This document shows positions 35,917 to 44,459 of a stretch of 64,000 nt of DNA, one piece after another (positions within the stretch are counted from its first letter, which is position 1; every line of letters begins with the position of its first letter). The DNA comes from Arsukibacterium indicum (GTDB lineage Bacteria > Pseudomonadota > Gammaproteobacteria > Enterobacterales > Alteromonadaceae): assembly GCF_019100565.1 (NCBI RefSeq), contig NZ_JAHRID010000004.1:248001-312000 (forward strand), in the 5' to 3' direction. The position numbers and the translations under genes are program-made. Under the pieces are notes generated by a model that saw nothing but the letters and a program-made list of their open reading frames with translations, was not told the DNA's origin and ran no database searches.

Positions 35917-38329
35917 AATTAAGCTTATTTTAATGACGCATGTTGCCTATTTCAGACGTCATCCCTGGTTGTTATTATTGTTTATCGTTGGCTTGAGCTT
36001 AGGAAGCGCGCTACTTACCGCAATTGCCGGGCTTAACCAGGAAGCCAAAAATCGTCACCAAAAGTCCTCTGCACTGATCGATACGACAGTCAGTCATATT
36101 GCAAAACCGCCAATGGGCCAGCAATATATCGACGGTAAACTGTGGATAACACTGCGCCAGCAGGGCATTACCAACGCCCAACCGGTTTTACGCGGCAAGC
36201 TGACCCTGGCTTCAGGTAAAACCCTTTATCTGCAAGGCATAGATAGCCTGATTTGGCTGACACAACAGCTACCGGCAAGCGCTACGCAATCAGGCAGTAA
36301 TAGCGATACAGTTTTTGCTTTTGACTCCATCATGATAGACAGCAAAACGGGCGCCAGATTAGCGCTCAATGGCAGCAGATTAGCGTTTAGTGGTAACACG
36401 CTGCAGCTTGCCAATAGCCCGCATACACCTCATTTCAGCCTGGTGGATGACATTGGCATGTGGTCGATTACCGATATTGCTTATGCTGATATGCTGCTTA
36501 AAGCTAATGGGAAAATCAGCTTTATCGAATTCATAGGCCTGACGCCCGGGCAAATCCCCAAAATCGAAGCCATTTTGGCTGACAATGCAAGATTAGTCGC
36601 CGCTCAGGAGCAAGACTTTGATGCCTTGTCGGAGGCTTTCTTTTTTAACCTCGCCGCACTGGCATTGCTTGGCTACATTGTAGCGGCTTTTTTAAGTTTT
36701 AATGCTATCAAGCTTGCTATTGCCGGTCGGAAAAAGCTACTTACTCAGTTTGCTATTTTAGGGTGTTCGCCAAAGGCTATTCGCACCGCCATTGGCATTG
36801 AGTTTACCTTAATGAGCTTTTTCACAGCACTACTGGGCAGCATTTTGGGATTTGTTATTGCTAATGCCCTGGTGCTTGATATCAACCGCACACTGGTGGG
36901 GCTTTATCAACTGGAACAAGCGCTTACTATCAGCTGGCAATGGCAAACTCTGGCGCTGGGTTTTGTGGTTAATCTCGCCACCATGGCACTTATGCTAATA
37001 ACCCAAAATCTACTGACCCAAAAAAACAATCTGCAAAATAACAGCCGCTCAGTCTTTTATTCAGGTTTAGCAGCGGTCATTGCGGCCATTGGTTACTTGT
37101 ATTTCAATGCGCAATCTGAATTTGAGGCACTGTTGCTTTGCTTCTTTATTATCTTGCTGTTTGTGTTGATCACACCAAAATGCCTGCAAAGCTTACTTAG
37201 CTGCAGCAACCCGTTCGGGGATCCGTTGTGGCAGTGGTTATATGCTGACAGTAAATTGCAGTTGCAAGAATTGCGTATTGCCATAGTGGCCATTTTGGTG
37301 GCGCTTGGCAGTGCCATTGGCATGCAGATCATGGTTGAAAGCTTTAGTAACACACTTAATGCCCATCTGGAACAACAATTAAGCGCAGACGTGTATATTC
37401 AGATCGAACAGTATCAGCCCGAACTTCGGGCGCGTCTTGCGGCAGATCCTGACATAAAACAGGTTGGCATCTACATGTCGGGCGATGGTTATGTAAATCA
37501 AGTACCTGCCACGCTTGCTAGTTTTGGTAATGGGCAGCAGTCATTTGCTCACATTAATCTGACTTCTGGTGACGCGGTTAATGCCGGACACTTTGCCAAC
37601 AATGGCTGTATTGCGAACGAGCAAGCCAGCATAAAATATAAGCACCAGCTAGGTGACATGCTGGCATTTAAGCAAAACCAGCATATCTTTGCATGTCGGA
37701 TCTCGGCCTTTGCCTACGATTATGGAAACACTGCTTTAAGCCTTATTATCGAAGAGCAAAGGTTGCAAGCGAGCCCATTGCACTGGCAAGTGTATGGTTT
37801 GTCTGTCACGTTAAATGAGCACATTACAGTAGCGCAACTGACCGAGCGGCTTATTAACGATTATCACATTGATAGCAGCTTTATCACTGAGAACAAACGC
37901 TTTAAAGAAATAGCCAACAGGCTGTTTAACGACACGTTTAAGGTCACAAAAGTATTGAATGGGTTTATTCTCGCTATTGCTTTAGTCAGCCTCTGTATCA
38001 GCCTGCTGAGCTTGAGTGCCCAGCATGCAAAGCAATTGGCCGCTTTAAACAATTTAGGGGTCGATGACACTCAGTTGCAAAAACTAAAGTTGGTGCAAAC
38101 AACACTGTTAGTGGGTTTTACCTGCCTGTTCGCATTGCCATTAGGGTTCGCCCTTGGGTTTGCCTTATTAAAGTTTGTGATGCCTATCGCATTTGGCTGG
38201 ACTATCCATATGTATGCAGACCTGCCAGCGCTGCTAAGTACCTGTATGTTATTGCTGCTCGCTGCTGTGGTATGCGCCTATCTGCCTGTTAAGCAACTTA
38301 CCGCCAGTTTGCATCCAAAAAGGCATTAA
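35909..38329 (+). CDS. FtsX-like ABC transporter permease (806 aa)
   Basis: Permease with the duplicated MacB/FtsX architecture: one N-terminal TM (LLLLFIVGLSLGSALLTAI), a periplasmic domain, three TMs (~245-360), a second unit beginning near 385 with a TM, another periplasmic domain (~475-680), and three final TMs. It ends KQLTASLHPKRH, a common FtsX-type tail. It overlaps the ATPase gene by eight bases, and the lipoprotein gene follows after three bases, so all three are one operon. Transport direction is probably outward or within the periplasm. Base composition of this three-gene block looks more AT-rich than its flanks, a possible sign of transfer. Confidence 0.9.
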   Translation: MAEIKLILMTHVAYFRRHPWLLLLFIVGLSLGSALLTAIAGLNQEAKNRHQKSSALIDTTVSHIAKPPMGQQYIDGKLWITLRQQGITNAQPVLRGKLTLASGKTLYLQGIDSLIWLTQQLPASATQSGSNSDTVFAFDSIMIDSKTGARLALNGSRLAFSGNTLQLANSPHTPHFSLVDDIGMWSITDIAYADMLLKANGKISFIEFIGLTPGQIPKIEAILADNARLVAAQEQDFDALSEAFFFNLAALALLGYIVAAFLSFNAIKLAIAGRKKLLTQFAILGCSPKAIRTAIGIEFTLMSFFTALLGSILGFVIANALVLDINRTLVGLYQLEQALTISWQWQTLALGFVVNLATMALMLITQNLLTQKNNLQNNSRSVFYSGLAAVIAAIGYLYFNAQSEFEALLLCFFIILLFVLITPKCLQSLLSCSNPFGDPLWQWLYADSKLQLQELRIAIVAILVALGSAIGMQIMVESFSNTLNAHLEQQLSADVYIQIEQYQPELRARLAADPDIKQVGIYMSGDGYVNQVPATLASFGNGQQSFAHINLTSGDAVNAGHFANNGCIANEQASIKYKHQLGDMLAFKQNQHIFACRISAFAYDYGNTALSLIIEEQRLQASPLHWQVYGLSVTLNEHITVAQLTERLINDYHIDSSFITENKRFKEIANRLFNDTFKVTKVLNGFILAIALVSLCISLLSLSAQHAKQLAALNNLGVDDTQLQKLKLVQTTLLVGFTCLFALPLGFALGFALLKFVMPIAFGWTIHMYADLPALLSTCMLLLLAAVVCAYLPVKQLTASLHPKRH

Positions 38330-38332
38330 CCG

Positions 38333-39394
38333 ATGATTAAGTACGCTTTTCTGCTTCTCTTCATGTTATTTCTAACGTTATTGCTGTTGGGCTGTGAACC
38401 TGCCGCAACATCAAAAAACTCGCAGGCATTACAGACAGTAAGCGGTGAGCCGGTCGACAAGAAAACAGGGCTGGTTTTTCCGCAAGATCATGGCCCTCAC
38501 TTTGAACAAGGCATTGAATGGTGGTACATCACCGCAAACCTCACTGCAGACACTGGTGAAGCATTTGGTGTGCAGTGGACTTTATTCAGAACAAAGCTGC
38601 CATTACCTTTTAAATCCACCTGGTGGGACAACCAGCTATATTTTGCCCATTTTGCGCTGCAACACCAGCAAACCCATATTGCCTTTGAACGCTTTGCCCG
38701 CGCAGGACAAGCCGCGATTTCAGCAAACCCTTTCTCTGCGCAGTTAGATGATTGGTCGTTAAAAAGCACACAACAAAGCTTTTTACCGCTGCAACTGCAA
38801 GCTGAGCAGGGCGGCTACGCTATTGATGTATCGCTGAGTAACAGCCCACTCATCTTACATGGTGAAAATGGTTACAGCCAAAAAACAGCTAGCGGCCATG
38901 CGTCTTATTATTTCAGCTACCCGTTTTTAGAAACACGCGGTACGTTGACGTTTAATGGCAAACAATTCAACGTATCGGGTAATGCGTGGTATGACAGAGA
39001 ATGGTCGGCAAGTTTACTGGATAAAAGTCAACTCGGCTGGGATTGGTTTAGCCTGGTTAGTGAGCAAGATCCCAGACAAGGCTTAATGTTATTTTGTATC
39101 CGTGATGCAATGCAACAATATGACTACTGCAGTGGTACCCGGATTGCCGAAAACGGCGAGGCAACTCAAATTCCCCGGCACGAGATACGTGTAATCGTTT
39201 TAGACCATATCACGATCGATGGCACAGAATATCCAAGTCACTGGAGAATTGAACTGGCTGACGCAACACCTATTCTGATTGAAACCATCACCAAAGATTC
39301 TTTAAATAGGCTGTCGACCCAATATTGGGAAGGTCGGGTAAAAGCAACAAACGGATTTAACGGTACAGGCTATGCCGAATTGGCAGGCTATTAG
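38333..39394 (+). CDS. Lipocalin-like (AttH / CrtC-type) lipoprotein
   Basis: 353-residue lipoprotein. The signal ends in the lipobox LLLLGC (Cys near residue 21), with Glu-Pro following. The body is the tandem lipocalin-like fold of AttH and carotenoid 1,2-hydratase-like proteins, with diagnostic GIEWWYITANLTADTGEAFGVQWTLF near residues 60-85, WYDREWSAS near 222 and a SQLGWDWFSLV segment. Lipocalin-like barrels bind hydrophobic molecules, so it could receive or hand over cargo of the ABC transporter, whose permease gene ends three bases upstream. No carotenoid genes are present, so hydratase activity is not claimed. Confidence 0.9.
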   Translation: MIKYAFLLLFMLFLTLLLLGCEPAATSKNSQALQTVSGEPVDKKTGLVFPQDHGPHFEQGIEWWYITANLTADTGEAFGVQWTLFRTKLPLPFKSTWWDNQLYFAHFALQHQQTHIAFERFARAGQAAISANPFSAQLDDWSLKSTQQSFLPLQLQAEQGGYAIDVSLSNSPLILHGENGYSQKTASGHASYYFSYPFLETRGTLTFNGKQFNVSGNAWYDREWSASLLDKSQLGWDWFSLVSEQDPRQGLMLFCIRDAMQQYDYCSGTRIAENGEATQIPRHEIRVIVLDHITIDGTEYPSHWRIELADATPILIETITKDSLNRLSTQYWEGRVKATNGFNGTGYAELAGY

Positions 39395-39400
39395 TACTGG

Positions 39401-40162
39401 TTATTGAGTCGCTGCAACACTAAGCCAATCGGCAAGCTGAGTGGCTGGCAAATAGCTGTTGTGGTTGCCGCTATAACGAATAAGCGTCGCCACACCTGGC
39501 GCAAAGGCCTGATACAGTGCTTCGCTGTGGGCGCCGCCTATTATTTCGTCTTGCTCTGCTACTAACAGCAGGGTGGGGCTGTTAATCGCTGGCGCATACT
39601 CAACCGATTTATAGCTATCTTTTAATAACCACTTAACCGGAAATAGCGGAAACTGCTTAGCGGCAAGAGCTCTTAAGCTATCAAACGGGGTAATGAGTAC
39701 CAGTTGTGCTACCTTACGTTGTGCCGCCAGTTGCACTGCAACCCCGGAACCCAGGCTGCGACCCACTACCGTAATCTCACTATGTTTGCTCTGAATCTTG
39801 TCATAAAGCGCCAGCGCATCGGCAACCAATGCCTGCTCTGAAGGTTTGCCAGTACTGCCCCCATAACCTCGATAGTGCATTAAATAAATCGCATGGTTGG
39901 GAAAGGCCGCCGCAAATTCCGGCAAAGACACACTGACATCTTCAGCATTGCCGCCAAAATACAGCAGCGCCTGCTGGCTGTCTCGTGTCTGCCGGCTTAC
40001 CAGCACGCTGGCATTGGCTTGTTGTAATAGCAGCGGCTCAGTTGGCGGCAGCTGAGCCGTTACCGGAAAGTAAATTAACTGGCGCTGCAGCAAATACAAC
40101 AACAAGCATAGCAGGCAATAGCCTGCCAGCAGGTAAGCTGCAACAGTCAATAACGTGCGCAT
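39401..40162 (-). CDS. Alpha/beta hydrolase, YfhR/ABHD13-like
   Basis: 253 residues with an N-terminal membrane anchor (AYLLAGYCLLCLLLYLL). The oxyanion block LLYFGGNAEDV and the HYRGYGGSTGKPSE motif are typical of the YfhR/Bem46 group. The nucleophile is in VVGRSLGSGVAV near residue 130, the acid in EQDEIIGG and the base in SGNHNSYLP. It lies four bases after the prolyl oligopeptidase gene on the same strand, so it is the second gene of that operon. Probably a membrane-tethered esterase or amidase; substrate unknown. Confidence 0.87.
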   Translation of the reverse strand: MRTLLTVAAYLLAGYCLLCLLLYLLQRQLIYFPVTAQLPPTEPLLLQQANASVLVSRQTRDSQQALLYFGGNAEDVSVSLPEFAAAFPNHAIYLMHYRGYGGSTGKPSEQALVADALALYDKIQSKHSEITVVGRSLGSGVAVQLAAQRKVAQLVLITPFDSLRALAAKQFPLFPVKWLLKDSYKSVEYAPAINSPTLLLVAEQDEIIGGAHSEALYQAFAPGVATLIRYSGNHNSYLPATQLADWLSVAATQ

Positions 40163-40166
40163 CCGG

Positions 40167-42320
40167 TTACTTTTGCGAACTCATTAACTGCTGACTTAAG
40201 AAGGTGTACTCAAGTGCAGTTCTTTTGGCGGTTTCCTGCAAATTCGCTGCTGCAGAGTGGCCGCCGTCAATGTTTTCATAATATTCAAAATTGTGGCCAT
40301 ACTGCTCTAACATATAAGCCATTTTTCTGGCATGAGCCGGATGCACCCGGTCATCTTTGGTGGACGTTACAAAAAATATTGCAGGATATTCGCCTTTGGG
40401 GTCAATGTTGTGTAACGGTGATATCTTCTCAAGAAAAGCCCGCTCTTCCGGAATATCCGGGCTGCCATACTCACCTACCCATGAAGCGCCTGCCAGTAAG
40501 GTGTGATAACGCAACATATCAAGCAGCGGCACCTGACACACCACGGCATTCCATAAATCAGGCCGTTGGGTATACATTACGCCCATTAACAAGCCGCCAT
40601 TTGAGCCCCCCATTACCCCCAGATGTTTGGGCGAAGTGATTTTTTTAGCAATGATATCCTCTGCTACCGCAATCATATCGTCGAAAATAATCTGACGTTT
40701 GGTTTTTAACCCCGCCTGATGCCAGGCCGGGCCGAACTCACCGCCTCCGCGAATATTGGCCAGTACATACACACCGCCTTGTTCCAGCCAGTTTTTACCA
40801 AGAATGCCGGAATAGCTGGGCTTCATTGATACTTCAAAGCCGCCATAGGCATATTGCAGAGTAGGGTTACTGCCGTCGAGGGTGATGCCTTGTTTGTGCA
40901 CGACAAAGTACGGTATTTTTTCACCATCAGTGGAACTGGCAAAATATTGTTGCACCACCAAATCAGCGGCATCAAACCGGGCTGGTGTAGATTTAATTGC
41001 CACAATATCAGCGTTGCTGACATTGACCTGATACAGGGTATCTTGCGAAACAAAATTTTCCTGATTAACAAAAATAATGTCGCTGTCATCATTGGCTGAA
41101 GAGATAGACATCGTGCTGTTATCCGGCAATGCCAGCTTGTTGTGCTGCCAGTTACCGTCATCGAAGTCATAAACATAGATATTGTTAACCACGTTTTCCA
41201 GCACATTAAGCACCAGTTTGCTGGCGGTAATCGATACCCCATCCAGCGTGGCACGTTCATCCGGCTGATACACCAATTGTACTGCGCCAATTTTGTTACT
41301 CTGCAGCCAGTTTTGCATATCAAAAGACACTAAATCGCCACTTTTAAAGGTGGTGGAACTGCCATCCGGTGTCCAGTCTTGTTTCAGGCTTAAAATAAGT
41401 TGGCCTTTGAAAATACCGTTGATACTGGAGGTGTTGGGGATCGGTAACTGCACCGGATCGCCTTTTTCCGGTAGCCAATAGTACTCAGACTCGTAAAATG
41501 TAATGGCCCGCACCACCATATTTAACTGTTGATCCTGGTGTTTCAGCGCATAAGGAAATACCCCGACATCGGTTTTAGTGCCGCTGAATACTGTCACCGC
41601 TTCGTCCAGCGACTGGCCGCGTTGCAGTTGCTTAATAACATAGGGGTAGCCGCTATCGGTTAGCATGCCATCTCCCCAGTTGGTGCCAACATGCAGGCTG
41701 TCTGAGCCGTTCCAGCTCAGCGCTGTTTTTGCTTCTGGTAGATAAAAGCCGTTTTCAACAAAGCTTTTGCTGGCGCGGTTCCACTCGCGCATTTCTACCG
41801 CATCCTTGCCACCATCAGATAACGACACCATACACAGGTTGTTATTACTCTCTGCGCAGGTCGTTCCTTTAAACACCCAGTTTTTACCTTCAGCGGCAGC
41901 GAGGGCATCAATGTCCAGCAGCGTTTGCCATTGCGGTTGCGCTTTGCGGTATTCGGCCAGAGTAGTTTGGCGTAACACGCCCCTGACATGGTTTTCATCC
42001 TGCCAGAAGTTGTACACCATATCGTTGCGGTAGCTGCCGTACGGGATTTTATCGGTGGCATTGACAATATCTAAGGCTGCTTGCTGATACTGGCTGAAAC
42101 GCGGATCACTGGTAAGTTTGTCCAGTGTGCGTTTATTCCAGTTTGTTACCTTGGCAAGGGCCTGTTCGCCTTCAACTTCTTCTAACCATAGCGGTGCTTC
42201 GCTAATGCTTGTTGTCATCGGTGTTTGCACTTCTTGATTGGCTTGCTTTGCGGTATCTGCAGGGTTACACGCGCTTAGTAAAGATAAGCTTGCAACCGTT
42301 ATGATCATTTTCAGTTTCAT
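40167..42320 (-). CDS. Prolyl oligopeptidase family (S9A) lipoprotein peptidase
   Basis: 717-residue serine peptidase. The N-terminus is a lipoprotein signal ending in LLSAC (Cys near residue 18), so it is anchored to an envelope membrane. A seven-bladed propeller domain covers ~80-430. The catalytic domain has the nucleophile in MGGSNGGLLMG near residue 560, the acid in TSTKDDRVHP near 645 and the His in GGHSAAANL near 680. Its length fits S9A enzymes. It should cleave short proline-containing peptides outside the cytoplasm, feeding the proline catabolism encoded by putA elsewhere in this window (inference). The hydrolase downstream is spaced by four bases. Confidence 0.93.
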   Translation of the reverse strand: MKLKMIITVASLSLLSACNPADTAKQANQEVQTPMTTSISEAPLWLEEVEGEQALAKVTNWNKRTLDKLTSDPRFSQYQQAALDIVNATDKIPYGSYRNDMVYNFWQDENHVRGVLRQTTLAEYRKAQPQWQTLLDIDALAAAEGKNWVFKGTTCAESNNNLCMVSLSDGGKDAVEMREWNRASKSFVENGFYLPEAKTALSWNGSDSLHVGTNWGDGMLTDSGYPYVIKQLQRGQSLDEAVTVFSGTKTDVGVFPYALKHQDQQLNMVVRAITFYESEYYWLPEKGDPVQLPIPNTSSINGIFKGQLILSLKQDWTPDGSSTTFKSGDLVSFDMQNWLQSNKIGAVQLVYQPDERATLDGVSITASKLVLNVLENVVNNIYVYDFDDGNWQHNKLALPDNSTMSISSANDDSDIIFVNQENFVSQDTLYQVNVSNADIVAIKSTPARFDAADLVVQQYFASSTDGEKIPYFVVHKQGITLDGSNPTLQYAYGGFEVSMKPSYSGILGKNWLEQGGVYVLANIRGGGEFGPAWHQAGLKTKRQIIFDDMIAVAEDIIAKKITSPKHLGVMGGSNGGLLMGVMYTQRPDLWNAVVCQVPLLDMLRYHTLLAGASWVGEYGSPDIPEERAFLEKISPLHNIDPKGEYPAIFFVTSTKDDRVHPAHARKMAYMLEQYGHNFEYYENIDGGHSAAANLQETAKRTALEYTFLSQQLMSSQK

Positions 42321-42464
42321 TGTAGCCTCGGCGTTTTATTCTTTTTATTGCAACGGATTTAATATAGAGGAATTAAATGTAAAGAGATTTAATGTAAAGA
42401 CAGTGGCAGCCAATGTAAACCAGATTATTGATGGACCGCTGTTAAGTTGGTATGCAGGACATTG

Positions 42465-43694
42465 TCACCATGACAGGCGGGCGACGACCCGCGCGTTATC
42501 GGTACGCAGCGAAAATGCCCAGCCATTGCGCTCACACAACCGTTGCACAATACCCAGGCCCAGGCCATAGCCTTGCGTCGGCGTCGCTGCCGGTGTGCGC
42601 TTGTTATCCGGAGCATTACTAAGCTGATTGGTGACTAACAGCTCGTATTCTTTAATCCGGATAATGATTGGTCCGCAGCCGTCCAGCGTGTGCTCAAAGG
42701 CATTACGCACCAGATTATTAACCGCAATAGCAAATGCCTGCGGATGGCCGCAAACTTCCGGCATTGCATGTTGGTCAATCTCAACCTCTACCCGTTTGCC
42801 AGTTAGCAGGTAACCTTGTTGCTCTATCGCCTTGTGTACCAGTGGCAGCACCAGAAATTGCTCGTCATACCGCCCGTTGTCGGCTTCGCGCGCCAGACAC
42901 AAAAACATTTCAATAGTCGTTTTAATCTCCAGTGTTGCCCGCTTTATCCGTGCCACGGCCCTTTCATCGGTTGCTGACAGTTCGCTTTGAGCCAGTAGCT
43001 CCAGTGCGCCGGTGATCACAGTTACAGGCGTGCGCAACTCGTGGCTGACGGAGTCGGTAAAGTATCGCTCGCGGGCAATAAATGCGCTGATCCGCTCCAG
43101 GGTCTTCTCAATAGTGGCAGCCAGTAAGCCAACTTCATCATCACCAAAGCGGCCAGATTCTATCCGTTTGTAATCTTCGGCCGACAAATGTTCCAGATCA
43201 ATCTCTGCCACCACTTTTGCCAGGTGGGCCACGGGGGCAACAGCCCGGCGCATCACAACAAGGCCAAGCCCGAAACCCAGCACGCCAAGGGTTCCGACCA
43301 CACCGCTGATAATCAGCAATAACCACCAGTCTTCCGACGAGGCCGCTTCAATTCCGGCAACGTCAAACACCACAAATGCGGTTGGCTGTTCGTCACGGGC
43401 TGGCAGTACCGCTACATGCAATTCCTCGGCGCTGAATTCGTATAAACCCTCTGCAGGGTTGGTGTCTGCCCATTGCTGCAGTGATGGTGGCAGGCTGGAA
43501 ATGCTGTTGTAACTGCGAATGTTGGCCGGAATAGCAGGATAACTATCAGCGGCATTCTGCAACTGCTGCATCAGAACGCGGTCTTCACTGAGCCTTACCG
43601 CCGCCAGGAAGGCAAAGCCCCAGATAATGCTGAGTACCGCCACACACACGGCAAAAGCAAAAGCGACACGCTGACGTAAACTGCGGCGGTACAT
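42465..43694 (-). CDS. Sensor histidine kinase (HAMP, HisKA) of an OmpR-type pair
   Basis: 409 residues. TM1 at ~10-32, a periplasmic loop of about 100 residues, and TM2 near 122-147 (LLLIISGVVGTLGVLGFGLGLVV) followed by HAMP (RRAVAPVAHLAKVVAEID). The H-box is DSVSHELRTPVTVITGALE near residue 220, then the N-box NNLVRNAFEHTLD and the G-box GYGLGLGIVQRLCE. A classic G1 box (DxGxG) is not visible; the region reads TNQLSNAPDNKRTP, so nucleotide binding may be atypical. The start codon overlaps the regulator's stop by one base (TAATG), so the two are co-translated. Signal unknown. Confidence 0.92.
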   Translation of the reverse strand: MYRRSLRQRVAFAFAVCVAVLSIIWGFAFLAAVRLSEDRVLMQQLQNAADSYPAIPANIRSYNSISSLPPSLQQWADTNPAEGLYEFSAEELHVAVLPARDEQPTAFVVFDVAGIEAASSEDWWLLLIISGVVGTLGVLGFGLGLVVMRRAVAPVAHLAKVVAEIDLEHLSAEDYKRIESGRFGDDEVGLLAATIEKTLERISAFIARERYFTDSVSHELRTPVTVITGALELLAQSELSATDERAVARIKRATLEIKTTIEMFLCLAREADNGRYDEQFLVLPLVHKAIEQQGYLLTGKRVEVEIDQHAMPEVCGHPQAFAIAVNNLVRNAFEHTLDGCGPIIIRIKEYELLVTNQLSNAPDNKRTPAATPTQGYGLGLGIVQRLCERNGWAFSLRTDNARVVARLSW

Positions 43695-44395
43695 TATTCT
43701 TCTCCGGCAATCCGGTAGCCAATCCGATGCACGGTATGGATCAGCGGTCGGGGAAACGGCCGGTCGACAACCTGGCGCAGCTTGTACAGGTGAGAGCGCA
43801 GGGCGTCGCCATCGGGTGGCTCGTCAGCCCACAATAAGGTTTCAAGTACATCACGAGCCACAACGGCCGGCGCTTGCTCCATCAGGCGTTGCAGCAGCGT
43901 CAAACAGGCAGGGCTGAGCTCAAGCAGCTTGCCGGCACGATGCACTTGCAGCGTTGCCTTGTTCAGTGTCAGATCGTCAACAGTTAACAGGTTGTCGGTG
44001 CTGCCGTGACTTCGCTTGTAAAGTGCCTGCAGCCGCACATGCAGCTCCTGTAACGCAAATGGCTTCACCAGATAATCATCCGCGCCTGCGGCAAACCCTT
44101 GCAGTTTGTCGTCAAGTGTATCTCTGGCGGTCAGCATCAGCACCGGCGTTTCCAATTTGGCTTCAGCTCGCAGCCGCTGGCAGAAACTCAGGCCATCCAT
44201 TCCTGGCAGCATCAGGTCAAGCACAACAACATCAAACCGGTTGGTTAACGCCAGCTGCATGGCGCTTATTCCGTCATAGGCGAAGTCCAGAATATAGCGA
44301 TGCTTTTCCAGGTAGGCGGCAATGTTTTCGCAAATGTCGCGGTTGTCTTCAACCACCAGTACTTTTACCGGCGCTGCACCAGGTCCATTTACCAT
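43694..44395 (-). CDS. OmpR-family response regulator
   Basis: 233 residues. Receiver domain ~10-125 with VVEDNRD, phospho-acceptor Asp in VVLDLMLPGMDG near residue 60, Thr in MLTARD and Lys in YLVKPF. The C-terminal winged helix (~140-230) has LELSPACLTLLQRLM and the wing HTVHRIGYRIAGEE. The kinase gene follows with a one-base overlap. The TonB-dependent receptor gene ends 64 bases upstream on the same strand, with no terminator visible between, so receptor, regulator and kinase may form one transcript, pointing to control of the receptor or response to its substrate. Confidence 0.94.
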   Translation of the reverse strand: MVNGPGAAPVKVLVVEDNRDICENIAAYLEKHRYILDFAYDGISAMQLALTNRFDVVVLDLMLPGMDGLSFCQRLRAEAKLETPVLMLTARDTLDDKLQGFAAGADDYLVKPFALQELHVRLQALYKRSHGSTDNLLTVDDLTLNKATLQVHRAGKLLELSPACLTLLQRLMEQAPAVVARDVLETLLWADEPPDGDALRSHLYKLRQVVDRPFPRPLIHTVHRIGYRIAGEE

Positions 44396-44459
44396 CTGCC
44401 GCCACTCCTTAACCTTTATACCTGCCGTGAACTAGCAGGCTTGATTCACCACGCCTGAT

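Noticed and set aside
42340..42425. AT-rich direct repeats (ATTTAATGTAAA-like) upstream of the prolyl oligopeptidase.
   Set aside because: Copies are imperfect and short; probably only an AT-rich promoter region.
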